Shown: in pieces, positions 25,367 through 34,732 of the stretch
How the letters are laid out: each line of letters starts with the position of its first letter
How positions within the stretch are numbered: position 1 is the first letter of the stretch
Assembly (NCBI GenBank): GCA_025996865.1
Contig: BNTV01000030.1
Coordinates: 1 to 42,407, forward strand
Source: Bacteroidia bacterium
GTDB lineage: Bacteria > Bacteroidota > Bacteroidia > Bacteroidales > Azobacteroidaceae
Direction: 5' to 3'
DNA: 42,407 nt
Program-made: the position numbers and the translations under genes
The notes under the pieces: generated by a model
Seen by the model: only the letters and a program-made list of their open reading frames with translations
Told to the model about the DNA's origin: nothing
Databases searched by the model: none

Positions 25367-27352
25367 TTAAAATTTTATTGATTTCATGTGATTAATAATC
25401 TTCTCGCTTAACGCCACTTTTTCCTCAATATGTTTTAAAATCGAAGAGACGAAAGTATTTTGCTCAAAGACGCCGCGTACTTGTTCGAAATCCAAACGTT
25501 GTTCGTCGTTGCTTCCGTCAACTCCGAAACCGGTCTGGGAGGAGAGCGAAAATTCTTTCTTTGCATCTTCGTAAAGGATTTTATCCAAATAAACCACCGC
25601 TTCTTTCCAATCTTCGACGATGGCGATGATTTTTCCCGGTGTAATCGTTTCCAATGTGATGTCGTAATACGACTGGATTTTGTCCCAAGCCCAAGTCCAT
25701 TCCAAAGAATAATAGTTCCGGTGAATTTCTTCAATGATTTGATTGATGTCCTTGAGTTTGTTGATTTTTTCGGTTTCTATACCGTTCAGTAATTTGTCTA
25801 TCAACGATTTAGGAGCTATCAACCCTGCAATATCGAGCCATTCTCCTAAACCGTCTTGGGTATCGGGTTTCAGACAGGCTTTCATTTCTTCAACGGAAGT
25901 ATGGGAACCTTCGCTTAACCTTGAAATAATCGAGTTTCCCAAAAATTTCTTGATGGCAATATTGTACAAATCTATTCCCCGCCTTAACGAAGAATTTTTA
26001 ATCATACAACTTTGGTACGAATAATATTCGGAAGTATGTCCGCAAGTTTCCTGTAATCCATGCAAAATTTCGATGGCGCGGAACATTTTCTGAACGGTAT
26101 AAGGACTTAGCAGATTAAAATTGATCTGGTCTAACTTATTGGGATCTTTTCGATTATCTCTTTTGGGAAATTTCTGGGCATCGCGAATGGTTCCGATACT
26201 TTTGAGATTGATGCCGGGAACCAGGACAGTTTCGTCTTTATTTTCAATCAAATACGAAAAAGGCATATTGGACGTGTCGGAGTTTCGGTAATGGCGCCCC
26301 ATGATCAATGAAAACGCTCCGATTTTCGCAGGCCATAAAATGTAGGAATCACTGGTCGTCTTACCACCTCGTTCGATAATTCCCTGATGGATAGGTCCTA
26401 ACTTGTACATGTGATTGCTTTGGTTCGAACCCGAACCGGCATTCATAAAAGAAAACATCCCGGCAATCAGCAAGGTAGATTTGTGGTGAGTTACTGTATA
26501 AGGTCCGGCGAAAATCGCACAAGCCTCTCCATTTTCCCCTTGGCAATTGCTGAAAAACAACGAATCACTGGCAGAATAGGCGTGTCCTAACCTGCAAGCC
26601 TGTCCGACAAAACAACGAGTTAGCATAACTCCATTGTCCACATGGGAACCTGAACAAATAATAAAATCTTCCGCATTTACGCCATATCCCACAAATACCG
26701 GATCAAACTCGTTGCTGTTGATACTGCCGTTGACCAAACGGCGTGCGCCGTCGATAGATGCATTGTTTCCGATTTTAACATTGCGAATCAATCCACAGTT
26801 GATGATACGGACATTGTTGCCGATTGTTCCTGTTTCCGAAGCGTGTTTGTCGGCATAAAACCGGACCATCCGGCACAAACTCTGCACCAATTGCGGCCGG
26901 TGGCGGTAAAGCGCTAAGATATAGGCGACATGCGCCGTGAGTTTATCGTTGATGATGACTTCGCGGCCACCCGTTTCATTCAACACCGCTACTTCGACGC
27001 CATTTCCGAATTTTGATTTTTCGTCGGTCAGTAAGCGGTCAATGTTTTGGATGACAGTATTGTTTCCGATTTTATAATTGGCTATATAACTTTGCACGTT
27101 GTCTATCAATACATTGTCTCCGATTTCACAGTTGTGAAAACAAACGTTGTGGAGTCCGGCCGGTTTTTTTATGCCGCCATCGAAAGTAAAGTCAGCATCT
27201 AATTTGCCGATTTTAATGTTTCCCGAAAATGTTACCTTGCTAACTTTCAGTGAATTGAAATCATTGCTGACTTCAATTGTATCCCAATTTTCCGCACGGC
27301 ATAAGCGGGATTCCAAAGTACAGATTTCTTCTTTTGTTAATTTTCGATACAT
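25367..27352 (-). CDS. DUF4954 family left-handed beta-helix protein
   Basis: 661 residues. The N-terminal two thirds show hexapeptide-like repeats ([50 protein letters not shown]) of a left-handed beta-helix related to sugar-nucleotide acyl/uridylyl transferases. The C-terminal ~200 residues are helical. The family is common in Bacteroidales; its reaction is not established. It is cotranscribed with hflX upstream (34-base gap) and fumarase downstream. Confidence 0.88.
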   Translation of the reverse strand: MYRKLTKEEICTLESRLCRAENWDTIEVSNDFNSLKVSKVTFSGNIKIGKLDADFTFDGGIKKPAGLHNVCFHNCEIGDNVLIDNVQSYIANYKIGNNTVIQNIDRLLTDEKSKFGNGVEVAVLNETGGREVIINDKLTAHVAYILALYRHRPQLVQSLCRMVRFYADKHASETGTIGNNVRIINCGLIRNVKIGNNASIDGARRLVNGSINSNEFDPVFVGYGVNAEDFIICSGSHVDNGVMLTRCFVGQACRLGHAYSASDSLFFSNCQGENGEACAIFAGPYTVTHHKSTLLIAGMFSFMNAGSGSNQSNHMYKLGPIHQGIIERGGKTTSDSYILWPAKIGAFSLIMGRHYRNSDTSNMPFSYLIENKDETVLVPGINLKSIGTIRDAQKFPKRDNRKDPNKLDQINFNLLSPYTVQKMFRAIEILHGLQETCGHTSEYYSYQSCMIKNSSLRRGIDLYNIAIKKFLGNSIISRLSEGSHTSVEEMKACLKPDTQDGLGEWLDIAGLIAPKSLIDKLLNGIETEKINKLKDINQIIEEIHRNYYSLEWTWAWDKIQSYYDITLETITPGKIIAIVEDWKEAVVYLDKILYEDAKKEFSLSSQTGFGVDGSNDEQRLDFEQVRGVFEQNTFVSSILKHIEEKVALSEKIINHMKSIKF

Positions 27353-27386
27353 ATATTAAATGGCTTTTTTCCGGAGTTGTTATAAG

Positions 27387-28616
27387 CTATTCTTCTTCAT
27401 AATTCTGGTAAAGAAAATCGTTGTACGGAAAACGTTGCACGTGAATCTCACGTATTTTCTGATACATCAACGATTTAAGTTCTTCGATATTTTGCTTTTC
27501 CTTGGCGGAAATAAACACGCAATTTTCGTGGAGTTTATTCATCCAAGTCTGTTTCAATTCTTCCAAAGAAATATTCTTCCGGGTTTTAGGCGTCAAATCG
27601 TCGGATTCTTTTTCGATGTACGAGAAAGAATCCATTTTATTAAAAACGATGATAGCCGGTTTCACTTCTTTGGTGATTTCGTTCAAAGTTTGAGTGACCA
27701 CGTCGATTTGTTCCTCAAAAGCAGGGTGGGAAATATCAACTACATGTATCAATAAGTCGGCTTCGCGGACTTCATCTAATGTCGATTTGAACGATTCGAT
27801 CAGTTCGGTCGGCAATTTGCGGATAAATCCGACGGTATCGGACAACAGGAAAGCGAGATTTTCGATAGTCACTTTGCGAACGGTCGTATCCAAAGTCGCA
27901 AACAATTTATTTTCGGCAAAGACTTCCGATTTGCTCAAAAGGGTCATCAAGGTCGATTTACCTACATTCGTATAACCCACTAAAGCCACGCGCACCAATT
28001 TCCCTCGATTTTTCCGTTGGTTGGCTTTTTGTTTGTCGATTTCTTTCAGGTCTTCTTTCAGCAGGGCGATTTTATTCAAAATAATCCGGCGGTCGGTTTC
28101 CAACTGGGTTTCACCGGGGCCGCGCATCCGGAATCCGCCGCTACCGCCTCCGCTTTGCCGTTCGAGGTGCGTCCACAACCGTTTCAGGCGGGGAAGCATA
28201 TAGTTGTATTGCGCCAGTTCGACTTGCGTTTTGGCGTGGGCTGTTTGTGCCCGTGCCGCGAAAATATCAAGAATCAAGCCGGTACGATCCATAATCCGCA
28301 CTTTCAAAGCGGCTTCCAGATTTCGTAATTGTTTGGGACTCAATTCATCATCGAAGATTACCAAACCAATTTCATTCTCTTCGTTCTCGGTGAATTGTTT
28401 AATTTCGTCCAATTTCCCTGCGCCGACAAAAGTGACGGAATGCGGTTTTTCCAAACGCTGTGTAAAACGTTTGACCGCTTGAATACCGGCCGTACCGGCC
28501 AAAAAATCCAATTCATCCAAGTATTCTTTTGCTTTTTCCTCACTTTGCCCCGGAGTGATTATACCGACTAAAACGGCTTTTTCACTTTCGGTATTGGTAA
28601 TAATAAATTCTTTCAT
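27387..28616 (-). CDS. hflX: Ribosome-associated GTPase HflX
   Basis: 409 residues: HflX N-terminal domain (about 1-190), the GGSGGFRMRGPGETQLETDR linker signature, then the G domain with G1 VGYTNVGKST, G3 DTVGFIRKLP, G4 FNKMD and G5 SAKEK. HflX splits stalled ribosomes, notably under heat and antibiotic stress. It starts the operon hflX-DUF4954-fumarase. Its promoter faces that of the divergent protease gene. Confidence 0.95.
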   Translation of the reverse strand: MKEFIITNTESEKAVLVGIITPGQSEEKAKEYLDELDFLAGTAGIQAVKRFTQRLEKPHSVTFVGAGKLDEIKQFTENEENEIGLVIFDDELSPKQLRNLEAALKVRIMDRTGLILDIFAARAQTAHAKTQVELAQYNYMLPRLKRLWTHLERQSGGGSGGFRMRGPGETQLETDRRIILNKIALLKEDLKEIDKQKANQRKNRGKLVRVALVGYTNVGKSTLMTLLSKSEVFAENKLFATLDTTVRKVTIENLAFLLSDTVGFIRKLPTELIESFKSTLDEVREADLLIHVVDISHPAFEEQIDVVTQTLNEITKEVKPAIIVFNKMDSFSYIEKESDDLTPKTRKNISLEELKQTWMNKLHENCVFISAKEKQNIEELKSLMYQKIREIHVQRFPYNDFLYQNYEEE

Positions 28617-28640
28617 TAACGAAAATTAAAAATAATGCCC

Positions 28641-28679
28641 ACAAAGTTAAGAAATTTCAGGGAATAATTGTAACTTTGT
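28641..28679. promoter_or_regulatory. Divergent promoters formed by one dyad (hflX and T9SS protease)
   Basis: ACAAAGTTA (28641-28649) and TAACTTTGT (28671-28679) are perfect inverted repeats. Each contains a -7 box TAACTTTG, one for hflX (minus) and one for the protease (plus). Neither has a clear -33 TTTG. The plus-strand start site would lie just before ATG 28687, so the protease mRNA would have almost no leader if that ATG were used, and about 15 nt with ATG 28699. Confidence 0.55.
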
Positions 28680-28686
28680 TTTTTTA

Positions 28687-31005
28687 ATGAATAAAAAAAT
28701 GAAACGAAGCGGGTTATTCTTTTTATTATTGAACTTATTTTTTCTTTCCTGCACGGTGGTTTCAGCTCAAATCAGTCATGGAGGAAAGCCTTTTTTTCTG
28801 CAAAAATTGCCCCCCGGCCCCCTGAAGGGAGAGGCGGAGCATCATTATGGTGCGGCAAAGTCCCCTTTAGGGGATTTTGGGGTTTTTGAGATGCCTGTGT
28901 TTGATTTAGATTCTGTAATGCAGGAAGATCAATTGAATGAGGGAAATATGCAACGGAGTTACCGGTTTGCGCATAAATTTTTCACAAAAATAGAAAAAAG
29001 AAAAAATGTTGCCTTGACCGTTCTTCCCGACGGGACTAAAGTTTGGCAAATCAATATTCGTTCCAAAGGCGCTTATTCGATTAATGTTTTGTTAACGGAT
29101 TTTGAATTACCGCCGGGTGGAAAATTATTTGTTTACAGTGAAGACCACGCTCATGTGATCGGGAGTTTCGATTACCGGAACAATTCTCCCGAAAAAATTC
29201 TGCCCATACAACCGGTTGCCGGAGAATCGATTATTATCGAATATTCGGAACCGGACGGCGCTCCGTTTGAAGGAAATTTCACGGTTTCGGAAGTAAATCA
29301 TGATTACCGCGATTTTTTGAGAAGAGAACCGGGAAACGATGGAGGCAGCGTATTTTCGTGTATGCCCGACGCTTTGTGTTCGGAAATAGATAAAAACTTG
29401 GTTCGCTCAACCGTTTTATTGATGATAGACGGTTCGATAGCTTGTTCCGGCGTTCTGGTCAATAACACGGAGGATGACGGTACTCCCTATATCCTGACTG
29501 CCGTACATTGTTTGAACAGTGAGTTGGAAAATGGAACTTATAAAGATAAAGATTATTACATCACCCATTCCGGAACTGTCATTACATTTTTTAATTACAA
29601 TCGTTCGGTTTGCGGAAGCCAGTTGAAAGGAACAGAAGAAATGACAATGGCTGAAACTTATCCGCGCACCATATTGGAAAAACGGGATGTGGCTTTATTG
29701 GAATTACGCGAAAAGCCGCCTGTTTATTACGATGCTTATTACGCCGGATGGAATATGGACGAAAGCGGAAGAACCGGAATGCATGTGAATCTGCATCATC
29801 CATCCGGGGCTATAAAAAAATACGGAATGGTGGAGGCTGACCTGTCGGTGGTTAGTTTTCAATCGCCGAAAATTTTCGAGTCTGAATCTCATTGGAGGGT
29901 TTCGGGGTGGACAACAGGTTCAACTTATCCCGGATCTTCGGGATCTCCTTTGTTTGATAAAAACGGGCGGGTAGTCGGCACTTTATCGGGCGGCGCTTCA
30001 GAGTGCAAGAATTCTGCTCCCAATGGCGATTTCGATTATTTTACCATTCTGCATAAAAGTTGGGAAACTTCCGAGGCGGACAATCAATTGAAAACGTATC
30101 TCGATCCGAACAACAAGGGTTTGAAACAACAAGCGGGAATGGATCCGAATAAAGAAAATCCGTTAGTCCGTTTGAGTAATATGGATTTTTCCGCCGGTGA
30201 CGCTTTGGACGTAAAAACCATGGAACCGCCTAATACAGGTTATGTTTACGGAAGCAGTAATTGGGATACGAATGAATTTGCCGAAGAATTTACAATTGAC
30301 AGAGCCGTTGAAGCTTTCGGAGTCTATTTATTTGTACCTCAGTTGCCTTCCAATGGCGTAACCGGTGTGGAGATTTCGATATATTCAGGTGCGATTTCGC
30401 CTGCGAATTTGCTTCAAACGCAAAATTTTTCTCCGCAATATTTGGATTATTCAAAATCCGCCGGATTTAATCCGAAAGATAAAAATATGATTAGTTTCGG
30501 AACGGAGTCTTTCGTTTTGTTTGACGAACCGGTAAAAATCGACAAGGGTAAATTTTTTATTTCATATAAAATCACCGGTTCCGTTTCATTTTGTGTTTAC
30601 AATGCAAAATTTGCCGATGCAAATAAACCGAATACGGCTTGGGTGAAAGACCCGTCTCTGGGATGGATTCAGGCCGTTGCTTATTTGCCGGCTCAGGCAG
30701 TGAAAACTTCTTTGGCGATTCAACCTTTGGTGCGCAACACTAAAACAGACAGTTTGCCTGAAATTCCCGGAAGAAAAGACGATCCTTTCTTTTTTGATTC
30801 GGCAAACCGGATTTTATCACTTTGGGAACCTGCCAATGAAGCGGTTTCGGTGAATATTTATTCTTTGACAGGTGTTTTGATGGAAAAAATACAAATCAAC
30901 AAAGGTGAAAAATCAGCGTCTCTTACCGGAAAAAACAAGGGGACAGTTGGCATTGTTCAATTAATATTGTTTAATAACATGTATTCTAAGAAAATTATTT
31001 ATTAA
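28687..31005 (+). CDS. Secreted trypsin-like (Lys-C type) serine protease with T9SS sorting domain
   Basis: 772 residues (four fewer from ATG 28699, which gives the cleaner signal MKRSGLFFLLLNLFFLS...VSA-Q). A chymotrypsin-like domain (about 235-470) has the triad H274 (LTAVHC), D334 (KRDVALLEL) and S420 (GSSGSPLFD), close to lysyl endopeptidases. A middle beta domain follows, and the last ~75 residues (LSLWEPANEAVSVNIYSLTG...KKIIY) are a type A sorting domain that directs export by the type IX system. Residues about 41-66 (PPGPLKGEAEHHYG...SPLGDFG) come from a dispersed DNA repeat read in frame. Divergent from hflX. Confidence 0.92.
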   Translation: MNKKMKRSGLFFLLLNLFFLSCTVVSAQISHGGKPFFLQKLPPGPLKGEAEHHYGAAKSPLGDFGVFEMPVFDLDSVMQEDQLNEGNMQRSYRFAHKFFTKIEKRKNVALTVLPDGTKVWQINIRSKGAYSINVLLTDFELPPGGKLFVYSEDHAHVIGSFDYRNNSPEKILPIQPVAGESIIIEYSEPDGAPFEGNFTVSEVNHDYRDFLRREPGNDGGSVFSCMPDALCSEIDKNLVRSTVLLMIDGSIACSGVLVNNTEDDGTPYILTAVHCLNSELENGTYKDKDYYITHSGTVITFFNYNRSVCGSQLKGTEEMTMAETYPRTILEKRDVALLELREKPPVYYDAYYAGWNMDESGRTGMHVNLHHPSGAIKKYGMVEADLSVVSFQSPKIFESESHWRVSGWTTGSTYPGSSGSPLFDKNGRVVGTLSGGASECKNSAPNGDFDYFTILHKSWETSEADNQLKTYLDPNNKGLKQQAGMDPNKENPLVRLSNMDFSAGDALDVKTMEPPNTGYVYGSSNWDTNEFAEEFTIDRAVEAFGVYLFVPQLPSNGVTGVEISIYSGAISPANLLQTQNFSPQYLDYSKSAGFNPKDKNMISFGTESFVLFDEPVKIDKGKFFISYKITGSVSFCVYNAKFADANKPNTAWVKDPSLGWIQAVAYLPAQAVKTSLAIQPLVRNTKTDSLPEIPGRKDDPFFFDSANRILSLWEPANEAVSVNIYSLTGVLMEKIQINKGEKSASLTGKNKGTVGIVQLILFNNMYSKKIIY
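28809..28882 (-). repeat. Dispersed palindromic element, copy 2, inside the protease coding region
   Basis: On the minus strand it reads CCCCAAAATCCCCTAAAGGG, GGACTTTGCCGCACCATAAT and ends near CTTCAGGGGGCCGGGGGGCA, closely matching copy 1 (21779-21864). It is 74 bp with no stop in the protease frame and lies just after the signal peptide, before the conserved domain. Confidence 0.85.
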
Positions 31006-31023
31006 TATGTCAAAAAAAAAATG

Positions 31024-31031
31024 TATATTTG
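31024..31031 (+). promoter_or_regulatory. -7 box of the OmpA/TPR lipoprotein gene
   Basis: TATATTTG fits TAnnTTTG. A weak -33 (TTTA at 30998-31001) is 22 nt upstream. The leader then contains TGCCC/GGGCA, a small hairpin at 31030-31047. Confidence 0.45.
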
Positions 31032-31102
31032 CCCCAATTTTTGGGCACACAAAAATCTGTATAAACTTTCATTTATTAATCATTAAATTTTTTGGTAAAA
31101 TT

Positions 31103-32797
31103 ATGTACAAAAAGATTCTTCTTTATTCATTCATTTTAGTTGCAATCATAGGTTTTATGACTGCTTGCTCGTCCAGTCTCAAACCGCTTGCATCCGATTA
31201 CATCAAGGCCGAACCGCAGCCTTTGGAATTGGTGGCAGGAAAAGTTCCGGTAACAATCAATGCGACTTTCCCTGCTAATTGGTTCAATAAAAAAGCGACT
31301 TTAGTCGTAACTCCTGTACTCCGTTATGACGGTGGCGAAGCATGGGGAACGTCTTATACTTATCAAGGAGAAAAAGTGGCTGGGAACGGACAAGTTATTC
31401 CACAAAAAGCGGGTGCTAACGTGACGTTAAAATCGTCTTTCGATTATGTTCCGGCTATGCAGAAATCCGATCTTTATCTTACTTTTTCGGCTAAAGTAGG
31501 CAGTAAAGAAATTCAATTACCCGAAATTAAAATCGGCGAAGGCGTTTTGGCTACCGCTGCTTTGTTGGATGCAAGTTCCGAAGTTCCGGCAATCGCTCCC
31601 GACAAATTTCAAAAGGTAATCAAAGAAGCGCATGACGCAGACATTATGTTCCTTATTCAGCAAGCTGAACTTCGTTCAAGTGAATTGAAGAAGGCTAATC
31701 TGTCCGAATGGAAACAATTGGTTGCGAATGCGGACAAAGCGGCTAATCAAAAGGTAAATGTTGAAATTTCAGCTTATGCATCTCCTGACGGCGGTGTTTC
31801 CTTGAACGAAAAATTGGCCGGACAGCGCGAAGCCAATACCGGCAAGTATCTGAAAAACGAATTGAAAAAATCGAATGTGAGCGCTCCGGTCACTGCACGT
31901 TATACCGCTCAGGACTGGGAAGGATTCAAAGAATTGGTTGAAAAATCCAATATTCAGGATAAAAATTTGATCCTTAGTGTTCTTTCGATGTATAAAGATT
32001 CCGAACAGAGAGAAAAAGAAATAAAAAATATTTCTGCCGTGTATTCCGTATTGGCTGACGAAATTCTTCCGCAATTACGCCGTTCGAGATTAACAGCTAA
32101 TGTTGAAATCATTGGAAAAAGTGACGAGGAAATTTCACGATTGGCCTCCTCTAATCCTAAATCTTTGAACGTTGAAGAATTACTTTATGCAGCCACACTG
32201 ACTAACGCTCTTCCTTCTAAAGAAAGTATTTACAAAAAAGTAACGGAACTTTTCCCCAACGATTATCGCGCTTACAACAACTTGGGTGTGATTGATTATA
32301 TGAAAGGAAATCTTTCGGGAGCTGAATCGTTCTTTAATAAATCATTGTCACTCGGTAATTCTCCTGAAGCCAATCTGAACTTAGGTTTGGCAAGCATCGT
32401 AAAAGGTGATTTGGGAAAAGCGCAGCAATTTTTTGGAAAAGCTTCGGGAGTTTCCCAATTGGGAAGTGCAACCGGTTTGATCGATATTGCTAACGGTAAT
32501 TATTCCAAGGCAGTTAGTTCATTTGGAAAGACAGCAAGTAATAATGCTGCTTTGGCTCAAATACTAAATAAAGATTACAGCAGTGCACTCTCGACATTGA
32601 ATGCGGTAACGAATCCCAACGCAACGACTTCCTATCTGAAAGCTATTGTTGCTGCAAGGACAAACAATTTAAGCAATGTAGTTTCCAATTTGAAGCAAGC
32701 GATACAGTTAAATCCTTCTTTAACAAAGAAAGCGGCTACTGATTTGGAGTTTGTGAAATATCTTACTAATTCGGATTTTTTGAATATTATTAAATAA
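31103..32797 (+). CDS. OmpA-like and TPR domain outer membrane lipoprotein
   Basis: 564 residues. Signal MYKKILLYSFILVAIIGFMT ends at Cys22. Residues about 25-160 form a beta-rich domain. Around 210-350 lies an OmpA-like peptidoglycan-binding module (VNVEISAYASPDGGVSLNEK...R). From about 380 there are TPR units (YRAYNNLGVIDYMKGNLSGA, ANLNLGLASIVKGDLGKAQQ). A complete module set suggests a cell-wall-linked scaffold. I start at ATG 31103 because the region 31007-31102 holds the -7 box and would place a non-signal sequence in front. A strong terminator follows. Confidence 0.85.
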   Translation: MYKKILLYSFILVAIIGFMTACSSSLKPLASDYIKAEPQPLELVAGKVPVTINATFPANWFNKKATLVVTPVLRYDGGEAWGTSYTYQGEKVAGNGQVIPQKAGANVTLKSSFDYVPAMQKSDLYLTFSAKVGSKEIQLPEIKIGEGVLATAALLDASSEVPAIAPDKFQKVIKEAHDADIMFLIQQAELRSSELKKANLSEWKQLVANADKAANQKVNVEISAYASPDGGVSLNEKLAGQREANTGKYLKNELKKSNVSAPVTARYTAQDWEGFKELVEKSNIQDKNLILSVLSMYKDSEQREKEIKNISAVYSVLADEILPQLRRSRLTANVEIIGKSDEEISRLASSNPKSLNVEELLYAATLTNALPSKESIYKKVTELFPNDYRAYNNLGVIDYMKGNLSGAESFFNKSLSLGNSPEANLNLGLASIVKGDLGKAQQFFGKASGVSQLGSATGLIDIANGNYSKAVSSFGKTASNNAALAQILNKDYSSALSTLNAVTNPNATTSYLKAIVAARTNNLSNVVSNLKQAIQLNPSLTKKAATDLEFVKYLTNSDFLNIIK

Positions 32798-32816
32798 AGT
32801 CCACAGAAGTCATTGC

Positions 32817-32856
32817 AAAAGAGAAAGTAGCTTTTTTAAGTTGCTTTCTCTTTTTG
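32817..32856 (+). terminator. Terminator after the OmpA/TPR gene
   Basis: AAAAGAGAAAG (32817-32827) pairs with CTTTCTCTTTT (32844-32854), followed by T. Confidence 0.85.
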
Positions 32857-33020
32857 TTTTTCTCAACATTCCTTTTTCCACTGCCAACATGCGCCAAATC
32901 ATTTATGGCGGAATATTGATTTTTATGATGTTCCGGTATAGCCTAGGATTTGAGCGGAAAGCTACAGATAACCTTTTCTATGCACCGATGAGGAAAATGT
33001 GGGGGAAATTTCTTCAATCA
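32857..33020. other. Gene-poor stretch, possible permease tail remnant
   Basis: The plus frame from 32889 reads MRQIIYGGILIFMMFRYSLG followed by polar residues to a stop at 33038. The start recalls the last helix of LivM-type amino acid permeases, but no other part of such a gene is present. Nothing else is seen here. Confidence 0.2.
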
Positions 33021-33058
33021 AAAAGCCTAACTGATTAATTATCAATTAGGCTTTTATT
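33021..33058 (+). terminator. Terminator-like hairpin
   Basis: AAAAGCCTAA (33021-33030) pairs with TTAGGCTTTT (33046-33055), and TGAT/ATCA extend the stem inside. T-rich sequence follows. It also marks the last core sequence before the mobile region. Confidence 0.75.
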
Positions 33059-33085
33059 TTTCAGGTACCCAGAGCCAGGGGTGAG

Positions 33086-33271
33086 ATATTAAAAATACAG
33101 CTAAATACACAACGGAATTGTCCATCAATCCCAACTTATGGGATGACAAAGGTAAAAGACCCGAATTTAGTTGGAGCATTAAGCGGACATAAGGAGGGAA
33201 GCAAGGCTTTCAACCGATACAGGGCGATTGACGAGGAGATGAAAAGAGAACTGGTGAGCATGTTAGATTAG
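33086..33271 (+). pseudogene. Tyrosine integrase remnant: arm domain joined to catalytic C-terminus
   Basis: 33089-33165 reads IKNTAKYTTELSINPNLWDD KGKR, the arm-binding domain of Bacteroidota integrases (usual form: ...STKLSVNPKLWD.KGNR). About 10 codons later another frame reads ALSGHKEGSKAFNRYRAIDE then EMKRELVSMLD and stops at 33271, the C-terminus of such an enzyme just before or around the HxxH/Y region. The middle ~300 residues are deleted. It would have served the mobilizable element to its right. Confidence 0.6.
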
Positions 33272-33407
33272 TATCACAGAAACAACGCTTACTGCTTTTT
33301 GCAAAAATGTAGAAAGCGGCTCATCGGTTTATTGGCTGAAATGTCTTGGTCATTTATATTACGGAGACTGGCTTATCTCGCTGCTTTTTTATTTAAATAA
33401 AGAGATA
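33267..33407 (+). pseudogene. Left part of an ORF interrupted by the IS630 element
   Basis: The frame from 33267 reads ...CKNVESGSSVYWLKCLGHLY, YGDWLISLLFYLNKEI up to the IS. Removing the IS and one TA copy joins it in frame to 34532-34702 (TKEQLHANLVEYSLFTGKST...). No start codon is visible on the left, so the gene was already truncated. The family is not recognised. Confidence 0.5.
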
Positions 33408-33409
33408 TA

Positions 33410-34009
33410 CTATACTCGGTTATAAATTGAGTTATCATACAATTGAAAATTGAGAGATAATTGTGTATCTAACTCATTTTTGTTCTCTTTATTTTTCGTT
33501 TTCATTAGAGAACGGTTTATTGCTTCTGTAAACTCCGCCACCTTACTATAATACTTGCAATTAAGACAGTCCTTTTTTGTCCATTTCCACAATCGTTCGA
33601 TAATATTCAGGTTTGGACTGTACGAAGGCAAAAACAACAATTCAATATCTAATGATTTTGCTTTTTCAATCACATAATTACAGTGCTGATACCTTGCATT
33701 GTCCAACACAATCGTAATCGGAACAGTGCATCCCGAATGCTTAGCCGCTATCAGTTCCAGCAATTCACAAACACTCAAAGCGTTGATATATGTTGTGTTG
33801 CAAACTGTTACCAGGTCGTGTGAGATAGCATCAATAGCTCCTAAAACATTGTATCTGTTACGCCCGGAAGGTGTTGGAACAAAAATTCTTGTCAAACTCC
33901 ACAAACAAGCCACAAATGCACCATAGACAAAATGTACTGCATCGGCAAAATATACAACTCGGTTGTTGGCTCCAGCTTCTTCCAAAAGCGGCTCTAACTT
34001 TTGCTCCAA
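33410..34009 (-). CDS. IS630 transposase, DDE catalytic part (orfB)
   Basis: 199 residues. The catalytic acidic residues are visible in VVYFADAVHFVYG (D), ITIVLDNARYQHC (D) and PNLNIIERLWKWTKK (E). The ORF opens with a TTG that continues the -1 frame of the upstream HTH ORF across a run of nine A, so the natural product is probably a single frameshifted protein of about 340 residues. The stop lies inside the terminal repeat. No disabling change is seen, so it may be active. Confidence 0.85.
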   Translation of the reverse strand: MEQKLEPLLEEAGANNRVVYFADAVHFVYGAFVACLWSLTRIFVPTPSGRNRYNVLGAIDAISHDLVTVCNTTYINALSVCELLELIAAKHSGCTVPITIVLDNARYQHCNYVIEKAKSLDIELLFLPSYSPNLNIIERLWKWTKKDCLNCKYYSKVAEFTEAINRSLMKTKNKENKNELDTQLSLNFQLYDNSIYNRV

Positions 34010-34473
34010 AAAGTTTCTCTGTTCGTTTTTTTTTCCTCTGTCAATGCCTTTGCCGGAACCGTTCCAACTCGTCTAAATCTAAATCCTTTGTCTTTCAGAA
34101 ACTTGCGGACTTGTGTTTCACCGCGTTTTATTCCCGTTAATGATTCAATTTTTGCTGCCGCCTCGGATATGGATTGAGGCGGATTCTCTTCAAGATACTT
34201 CTCAATGGCAGTCGAAAATGCCTTTAAATCACTTTCCGGTTGATTGAAATTTATTTCGTTCAATTTTGCCAAGCCTCCTTCATTATACTGTTTGAAAAAT
34301 GAAAGCAGCGTGTTATTACAAATACCTAATATATTGCATATCATTTTGTTTGGCAAACCACAATCCTTCAACCTCAGGGCATCGTATTTCTGCATAACTC
34401 GCGGATGGGGTTGGGTGTACCTGCCTTCAAAAATAACTCGTTTGTCTTCTGTCTTAATGTTTAATTGGATCAT
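33994..34473 (-). CDS. IS630 transposase, N-terminal DNA-binding part (orfA)
   Basis: 159 residues with two helix-turn-helix units (ALRLKDCGLPNKMICNILGI; SISEAAAKIESLTGIKRGET, IRKFLK-like KVRKFLKDKGF). Such domains bind the terminal repeats. After LTEE comes a run of nine A on the coding strand (34026-34034). In frame zero the protein ends 11 codons later; a -1 slip gives KKNEQRNFLEQKLEPLLEEA and joins orfB. Confidence 0.85.
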   Translation of the reverse strand: MIQLNIKTEDKRVIFEGRYTQPHPRVMQKYDALRLKDCGLPNKMICNILGICNNTLLSFFKQYNEGGLAKLNEINFNQPESDLKAFSTAIEKYLEENPPQSISEAAAKIESLTGIKRGETQVRKFLKDKGFRFRRVGTVPAKALTEEKKTNRETFWSKS

Positions 34474-34529
34474 GGCATTTTTTGATGCAAAGATACTAAT
34501 TATTTCTCATATATAAACCGAGCTTAGTA

Positions 34530-34702
34530 TAACAAAAGAACAACTACACGCAAATCTTGTTGAATACTCTTTGTTTACAGGCAAATCCACCCCTGCCAAT
34601 ATGGCGCGTTTTAGGAAAGATATGACTGAAATAGAAAGCGTAATAAATGAAATTTATTATAAACAGTTAAATCGAAGGATTAAAACTTTTCAAATATTTT
34701 GA
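34530..34702 (+). pseudogene. Right part of the ORF interrupted by IS630
   Basis: Continues the frame of 33267-33407: TKEQLHANLVEYSLFTGKST, PANMARFRKDMTEIESVINE, IYYKQLNRRIKTFQIF, stop TGA at 34700-34702. Charged and helical, with no domain that I recognise. Confidence 0.5.
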
Positions 34703-34703
34703 T

Positions 34704-34711
34704 TACTTTTG
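34704..34711 (+). promoter_or_regulatory. -7 box of the AlbA_2 regulator gene
   Basis: TACTTTTG fits TAnnTTTG, 21 bases before the ATG at 34733. No -33 TTTG is seen at the right distance. Confidence 0.45.
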
Positions 34712-34732
34712 CAGTCTGAAAATAAGTATTTT

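Larger units (their letters stand above)
33408..34529 (-). mobile_element. IS630-family insertion sequence
   Basis: 1122 bp with imperfect inverted ends of about 24 bp: TACTATACTCGGTTATAAAT at the left, and the right end read inward TACTAAGCTCGGTTTATATA. TA stands on both flanks (33406-33407 and 34530-34531), the target duplication of this family. It holds one transposase split over two frames. Confidence 0.85.

Noticed and set aside
31007..31102. Upstream start of the OmpA/TPR protein at 31007
   Set aside because: The stretch contains the -7 box and a small hairpin, and would add 32 residues before a clear lipoprotein signal.
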